A stretch of 64,000 nt of DNA, from contig JAESII010000010.1 in NCBI GenBank assembly GCA_016756725.1, positions 1-64,000 of the forward strand, given 5' to 3'. The notes beneath the pieces are model-generated. The model made no database searches. It saw nothing but the letters and a program-made list of their open reading frames with translations, and was not told the DNA's origin. This document shows positions 59,826-64,000 of this stretch, one piece after another (position 1 is the first letter of the stretch; every line of letters begins with the position of its first letter). The position numbers were made by a program, and so were the translations under genes. The stretch comes from Synergistaceae bacterium (GTDB lineage: Bacteria; Synergistota; Synergistia; Synergistales; Aminithiophilaceae).

Positions 59826-60185
59826 ATGCCGCGCGTCAAGAATGGTTCCCAGAGCAACGCCAAGCGTAAAAAGCTTTTTTCCATCACCAAAGGGTACTGG
59901 GGGAGGAAGAAGAACGTCTACCGCCGGGCCAGGGAGGCCTTTCTCAAATCCCTGAGCAATTCCTTCCGTGACCGCCGTGCCAAGAAGCGCGAGTTCCGCA
60001 AGCTCTGGATCATGAGGATCAATGCTGCCGCCAGGCAGAACGGCATGACCTACAGCACTCTCATGTGTGGTCTCAAGAAGGCGGGCATTGCCGTTAACCG
60101 GAAGATGCTGGCCGACCTGGCTGTCCAGGACCAGACCGTCTTCTCCGGCATTGCCGAGAAGGCGCGGGAGGCGCTGGGACGATAA
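59826..60185 (+). CDS. rplT: Large ribosomal subunit protein bL20
   Basis: A 119-residue assembly protein of the 50S subunit. Starts PRVKNGSQSNAKRKKLFSIT, then KGYWGRKKNVYRRAREAFLKS and later WIMRINAAARQNGMTYSTLM. It is likely to repress its own operon, as in other bacteria. ATG 59826 follows AAGAGGTGACTCACG. The stop overlaps a possible start of the trkH-like gene. Confidence 0.97.
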   Translation: MPRVKNGSQSNAKRKKLFSITKGYWGRKKNVYRRAREAFLKSLSNSFRDRRAKKREFRKLWIMRINAAARQNGMTYSTLMCGLKKAGIAVNRKMLADLAVQDQTVFSGIAEKAREALGR

Positions 60186-60241
60186 GACTTCGGACCTACA
60201 GCTCTCTTCCCATCGAAAGGACCATTGCAGGGGGGTTCCTG

Positions 60242-61507
60242 TTGCTGATCGGCGCAGGAACCTTCCTTATATGGCTTTTGAATGCCTTCACGAGCCCCCT
60301 TTCTCTAGTGGACGCCCTTTTTACGGCCACGTCGGCTGTCTGCGTGACGGGGCTTGTTGTTGTAGATACGGGGACTTTCCTTACCCTGCCTTCCCAGCTC
60401 GTGGTGCTCCTTCTTATCCAGCTCGGAGGCCTTGGCGTCATGACGGCCAGCACCGCCCTCCCGCTTCTCCTGGGACAGAAGATCGACTTGAGACGCCGTC
60501 TTCTTTTCGCCGGCGGCCTGGGGTTGGACACGCCTTCAGGGACAATCCGCCTTCTGCTTCAGATTCTCAAGATCACCCTTCTCTTTGAGGGGGTGGGGAC
60601 AGTCATTCTCTTTTTCGGCTTCATCGGGGCGGCCTCGCCTCTTCGAGCTCTTTATCTCGCACTCTTTCATAGCGTTTCTGCTTTCTGCAATGCTGGATTT
60701 TCCCTTTTCACCCTCAATCTGGAAGGTTATTCTCAGTCTGTGATCATCCCTTCAGCTATCATGGTCCTCATCCTCTTCGGCGGGTTAGGGTCGCCTGTGC
60801 TGATCGAACTTCACCGTTTCGTGACGCATAAAGAGCGACTTTCCTCCTACTGCCGTCTCGTCCTGACGATGACGGCGGGGCTTCTGGCCGGGGGGACGGT
60901 GCTACTTCTTCTGACCGAATGGTCTGAAGGCTTCGGGCATCTTCCTCTTCATTGGAAGATCTGGAACGCTCTCTTTCACAGTGTCACGCCTAGGACAGCA
61001 GGTTTTGACACCGTCGCCCTGAGCCGTTTCTCCTCGGCCGGCGTTGCCCTGACGGTGCTCCTCATGCTTGTCGGCGCCTCGCCTGCGTCGACAGGAGGCG
61101 GGATGAAGACGACGACGGTGGGGCTCCTTCTGGCGGCCACCTGGACCGATCTCAGGGGCAAGGGAGAGGTGGTTCTCTGGGGGCGCCGTGTTCCTCACTG
61201 GACCCTGACGCGGGCCACGTCCCTTTTTTCCCTTTATCTGGGCACCCTTTTTGCGAGTTCCTTCCTGCTTGCTCTGCTGGAGCCCCTCTCTTTCCGGGCC
61301 CTCTTCTTCGAGGCCGTTTCGGCACTCGGTACGGTCGGCCTGTCCCTGGGTGTCACGGGAGAGCTCGGGGTGCCGGCAAAGCTCCTTCTCGTCCTTCTCA
61401 TGTTCTGGGGCAGGGTGGGGCTCATGACCTTTCTTTATGGTCTTTTGCTTGAAGGGCACGGCGGGGGTAAAGTATCCTATGCCGATACCCACATCCCCGT
61501 GGGCTAG
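60242..61507 (+). CDS. TrkH/KtrB-family potassium uptake membrane subunit
   Basis: A 421-residue channel-like protein with four repeated pore motifs: TATSAVCVTGLVVVDTG, HSVSAFCNAGFSLF, HSVTPRTAGFDTV and EAVSALGTVGLSLGVTG. Each has a selectivity-filter glycine. The length fits the KtrB group, which co-transports potassium with sodium. TTG 60242 follows GGGGGG. However, the upstream frame (to ATA 60182, overlapping the rplT stop) encodes RLRTYSSLPIERTIAGGFLL, like the normal KtrB N-terminus, so the real start may be earlier. It is coupled to the regulatory subunit downstream. Confidence 0.92.
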   Translation: MLIGAGTFLIWLLNAFTSPLSLVDALFTATSAVCVTGLVVVDTGTFLTLPSQLVVLLLIQLGGLGVMTASTALPLLLGQKIDLRRRLLFAGGLGLDTPSGTIRLLLQILKITLLFEGVGTVILFFGFIGAASPLRALYLALFHSVSAFCNAGFSLFTLNLEGYSQSVIIPSAIMVLILFGGLGSPVLIELHRFVTHKERLSSYCRLVLTMTAGLLAGGTVLLLLTEWSEGFGHLPLHWKIWNALFHSVTPRTAGFDTVALSRFSSAGVALTVLLMLVGASPASTGGGMKTTTVGLLLAATWTDLRGKGEVVLWGRRVPHWTLTRATSLFSLYLGTLFASSFLLALLEPLSFRALFFEAVSALGTVGLSLGVTGELGVPAKLLLVLLMFWGRVGLMTFLYGLLLEGHGGGKVSYADTHIPVG

Positions 61508-61523
61508 ATAAGGAGGGAAGGCT

Positions 61524-62192
61524 GTGGCGGAAAAGAAGATGGTCCTCGTTGTCGGCCTGGGGCGGTTCGGTGCCGCTCTCTGTGAGCGGCTGGCCGTACT
61601 CAAGCAGTATGTCGTCGCCGTTGACCGGGTTCGTGCTCGCGTCGAAGCACTTGCCGACGACGTGGACCTCACGGCTCAGCTCGATGCCACCGACGAGGAG
61701 GCCCTCATCAAGGTAGGGGCCCGTGAGGCTGACGTGGCCGTCGTGGCCATCGGCGAGAACACGGAGGCCTCTATCCTGACGACGGCCATCCTGAGGGAGC
61801 TTGGCGTTCCCTATGTGATGGCGCGGGCCCAGACGGCCCTTCATGCCCGGGTGCTCGCCCGGGTGGGTGCTCATCGGGTCATCTTCCCCGAAAGGGACAT
61901 GGGCATGCGCGTAGCCGATCATTTTGTCTTCCCCTGGCTTTCCCAATTTTCTCAGGTTCCCGGCAGCGAGCTCCTCGTCGGCAAGACGGCGCCAAGGAAG
62001 GAAATGGTGGGCAAGAGCCTGATGGATCTCAATTTCCGCAACGAGTACAACGCCGTTGTCCTCCTCGTCGACAGGCAGGGGGAACAGTTCATTCCCAGGG
62101 CCGACACGATTATCGAGGCGACGGATCAACTTTTCATCTCCGGCAGAAGCGATGAGATCAACGAATGGATCAACAGCTTCAAGGAAAACTAA
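61524..62192 (+). CDS. TrkA/KtrA-family potassium uptake regulatory subunit
   Basis: A 222-residue cytosolic gating protein. The RCK-N Rossmann domain has VVGLGRFGAALCERL and VAVDRVRARVEAL; the C-terminal RCK-C domain (about 135-220) has SLMDLNFRNEYNAVVLLV. It binds NAD(H) or ATP and gates the membrane subunit encoded just before. GTG 61524 follows AAGGAGGGAAG. Both genes lie between rplT and pheS, an uncommon location. Confidence 0.94.
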   Translation: MAEKKMVLVVGLGRFGAALCERLAVLKQYVVAVDRVRARVEALADDVDLTAQLDATDEEALIKVGAREADVAVVAIGENTEASILTTAILRELGVPYVMARAQTALHARVLARVGAHRVIFPERDMGMRVADHFVFPWLSQFSQVPGSELLVGKTAPRKEMVGKSLMDLNFRNEYNAVVLLVDRQGEQFIPRADTIIEATDQLFISGRSDEINEWINSFKEN

Positions 62193-62204
62193 GGAGGCAG
62201 ACCG

Positions 62205-63248
62205 ATGAGCGATCATCGTCAGGACGTTCAGCAGATGCGAGAGGCCTTTGCTGTTGCGCTGGCCGAGGCGGATGGAAGCGACCAGCTTGAGGCGTTGCGG
62301 GTCCGTTTTCTCGGGAAGAAAGGGGAGCTGACGTCAGCTCTCAAATCGCTGGGCAGGCTTCCTGCCGAGGAGCGGCCAGAGGCCGGAGCCGCTTGGAACG
62401 CCCTCCGCGGCGAGATCGAAAGGGCTCTGGAGTCAGCCAAAAGCCGATTCCGGCTCCTTGAGGCCGAGGCAGAGGAGCACCGCCAGAGCGTCGATGTGAC
62501 TCAGCCCGGCTGCGGGCGTCCCTACGGCGCCTTCCATCCCGTCGTGCAGGTCATGCACGATGTCGTCGACATCTTTGTCGGCCTCGGCTTCTCCGTCGCT
62601 TCCGGCCCGGAGATCGAAGACGACTTCCACAACTTCGAGGCCCTCAACATCCCCCCTCATCATCCGGCCCGGGACATGCAGGACACCTTCTACCTGGAAA
62701 GGAAGGGGCTGCTGCTGCGGACCCACACTTCCCCGGTTCAGGTCCGGTCCATGCTGCGTCACGGGGCCCCCCTGAGGGTCGTCTGCCCCGGCAAGGTCTA
62801 CCGCAGGGACAGCGACCCGACTCATTCGCCCATGTTCCATCAGCTCGAGGGGCTTCTCGTCGATGAGGACGTCTCCGTGGCCGACATCAAGGGCTGCCTG
62901 GAGGTCTTCGTCAACGAGATTTTCGGGCGCCCCCTGAAGGCGCGCTATCGTTCGAGCTTCTTTCCCTTCACCGAGCCGTCGATGGAGATGGACGTCGAGT
63001 GCGTCGCCTGTTCCGGCAGGGATTCCAGCTGTCGCATCTGCAAGGGAACGGGCTGGCTTGAGATCATGGGACTCGGCATGGTTCACCCCAACGTGCTTCG
63101 CAGCGGCCGCATCGACCCTGAACGGTACAACGGCTTTGCCTGGGGGATGGGGCTGGACAGGATCGCCATGCTCAAATACGGTCTCAACGACCTGCGCGTC
63201 CTCTTCCAGGGGGATGCCGCCTTTCTCTCGTCGGGAGGTGTGCTCTGA
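62205..63248 (+). CDS. pheS: Phenylalanine--tRNA ligase, alpha subunit
   Basis: A 347-residue catalytic subunit of the heterotetramer. An N-terminal coiled coil (about 1-90) binds tRNA. Class II motifs follow: ASGPEIEDDFHNFEALNIPP, HTSPVQVRSML, VCPGKVYRRDSDPTHSPMFH (motif 2), and GLGMVHPNVLR with GFAWGMGLDRIAMLKYGLND (motif 3). ATG 62205 follows AAGGAGGCAGACCG. Its stop overlaps the pheT start (TGATG). Confidence 0.97.
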   Translation: MSDHRQDVQQMREAFAVALAEADGSDQLEALRVRFLGKKGELTSALKSLGRLPAEERPEAGAAWNALRGEIERALESAKSRFRLLEAEAEEHRQSVDVTQPGCGRPYGAFHPVVQVMHDVVDIFVGLGFSVASGPEIEDDFHNFEALNIPPHHPARDMQDTFYLERKGLLLRTHTSPVQVRSMLRHGAPLRVVCPGKVYRRDSDPTHSPMFHQLEGLLVDEDVSVADIKGCLEVFVNEIFGRPLKARYRSSFFPFTEPSMEMDVECVACSGRDSSCRICKGTGWLEIMGLGMVHPNVLRSGRIDPERYNGFAWGMGLDRIAMLKYGLNDLRVLFQGDAAFLSSGGVL

Positions 63249-64000
63249 TGCTTCTGTCCCTTCGCTGGCTCCGTGAGCTGATCGATCTTCCCCTCGACGG
63301 CAGCACTCTGGCTGACCGTCTCACCTTTACGGGCACGGAGGTTGAGGGCATCGGCCGCCCCTGCGAAAAGCTCAAAGGGATCGTCATCGCCCGCGTCACC
63401 TCCTTGGAGACCCATCCGTCGCGGAGCGATCTCTTGCTGGCCCATCTCGACAGGGGGGGGCGGAAAGCCCTCTGTGTGACGGCCGCCCGCAATCTGAGCG
63501 AGAACGATCTCGTCTGCTATGCCCCTCCCGGTGCGACTCTGGCGGACGGAACCGTTCTCGGCGAACGGGAGTTCGCCGGCGTCGTCAGCCAGGGGATGGT
63601 CCTTTCGGCTGAAGAGCTGGGCCTGCCCTCCGTCGAGACGGAAGTGGGCATTCTCGTCCTGCCCGAGGGGCACGAGCCAGGAGTCGACGCCGTTACCTCA
63701 CTCGGGCTGGACGACGAGATCTTCGAGCTCTCCATAACCCCCAACAGGGGGGATCTCCTTTCCGTCCTCGGTGTGGCCCGTGAGGTGCAGGCCCTTGTCC
63801 CGGGGAGCCAGATTCGGGAGTTTGAGGTTGACCTGCCCCGGGACGAGGCCGTCTGGCCCGTCGGTTTCAAGGGAATCACCATAGCTGACGCGGGCTGTCC
63901 CCTCTACGGACTGGGATTCATCGATGACATAACCGTCGCGCCGTCGCCTCTCGATGCCCGGATCCGACTGGCCCTCCTCGGCCAGAGACCGATCAGCAAC
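63248..64000 (+). CDS. pheT: Phenylalanine--tRNA ligase, beta subunit (partial, 3' end off window)
   Basis: 251 residues visible. The N-terminus MLLSLRWLRELIDLPLDGST is typical. Next comes the tRNA-binding EMAP-like domain (GIVIARVTSLETHPSRSDLL, about 45-150), in a form with AARNLSENDLVCYAPPGA, and then the start of B3/B4, including ELSITPNRGDLLSVLGVARE. ATG 63248 overlaps the pheS stop. The editing site lies further downstream and is not in the window. Confidence 0.96.
   Translation, partial: MLLSLRWLRELIDLPLDGSTLADRLTFTGTEVEGIGRPCEKLKGIVIARVTSLETHPSRSDLLLAHLDRGGRKALCVTAARNLSENDLVCYAPPGATLADGTVLGEREFAGVVSQGMVLSAEELGLPSVETEVGILVLPEGHEPGVDAVTSLGLDDEIFELSITPNRGDLLSVLGVAREVQALVPGSQIREFEVDLPRDEAVWPVGFKGITIADAGCPLYGLGFIDDITVAPSPLDARIRLALLGQRPISN

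Noticed and set aside
1-64000. CRISPR arrays, rRNA or tRNA genes, prophage
   Set aside because: No regularly spaced repeats, no tRNA cloverleaf and no phage structural or integrase genes were seen on reading either strand.

Overview
This is a GC-rich bacterial chromosome segment with strong codon bias, which is why long open frames occur opposite almost every gene. The mix suggests an anaerobic, amino-acid-fermenting bacterium, most plausibly of the phylum Synergistota. The clues are a TAXI-type TRAP transporter next to CoA-transferase and thiolase genes, sigma-54 with NtrC-type regulation, 5-oxoproline utilisation, betaine and sodium-coupled amino-acid uptake, and no respiratory genes. This placement is inferred from gene content; no 16S rRNA or tRNA gene is in the window.

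Layout. 1-0.9 kb: a DDE transposase (IS) cut by the window edge. 1.05-4.1 kb: rpmH-rnpA-yidD-yidC-jag-lgt, coupled by 1-4 base overlaps. 4.1-7.6 kb (minus): metallophosphoesterase, unknown 337-aa protein, ftsH. 7.6-12.5 kb: an uncertain 0.7 kb region, a 61-aa protein, an AI-2E-family permease, a YkuK-like protein, a GDT1-type Mn exporter and a DUF4403 protein. 12.6-16.2 kb: M24 peptidase, GntR, GNAT and RpiR genes. 16.3-23.4 kb: an operon with a clear promoter and palindromic operator, encoding aminotransferase, TAXI-TRAP transporter, CoA-transferase A/B and thiolase. 23.5-27.4 kb: CheX, methyltransferase, Ogt and YgiQ. 27.4-30.4 kb: glycine-betaine/proline ABC transporter behind a structured leader. 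30.4-34.8 kb: a beta-hydroxyacid dehydrogenase, an acidic repeat-like protein, two small proteins, and umuC with an unrecognised partner.

34.8-39.5 kb (minus) is a kip/pxp operon for 5-oxoproline (NRAMP-type permease, PxpB, PxpC, PxpA, YcsI). After an IS fragment and an mtnC-like gene, 40.9-46.2 kb (minus) holds a 34-aa membrane protein, an SSS symporter, a histidine kinase, an NtrC-type regulator and rpoN. htrA faces a histidine kinase/response regulator pair (46.3-50.1 kb). Then come rpsO, pnp, dut, and a sodium:neurotransmitter-type transporter with a MetS-like small subunit. A decayed IS5-family element lies against the thrS promoter. The right end is thrS, infC-rpmI-rplT, trkH-trkA, pheS and the start of pheT.

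Most notable points: (1) the thrS leader can fold as a mimic of a tRNA-Thr(GGU) anticodon arm directly before the ribosome binding site; (2) the RpiR/aminotransferase/TAXI-TRAP/CoA-transferase/thiolase cluster reads as a complete uptake-to-acetyl-CoA route for a beta-amino or beta-keto acid; (3) a divergent sigma-54 sits at the end of an operon with its own symporter, kinase and activator; (4) several very small genes (34, 34, 44 and 59 codons) and several apparent non-ATG/GTG/TTG starts are easily missed.
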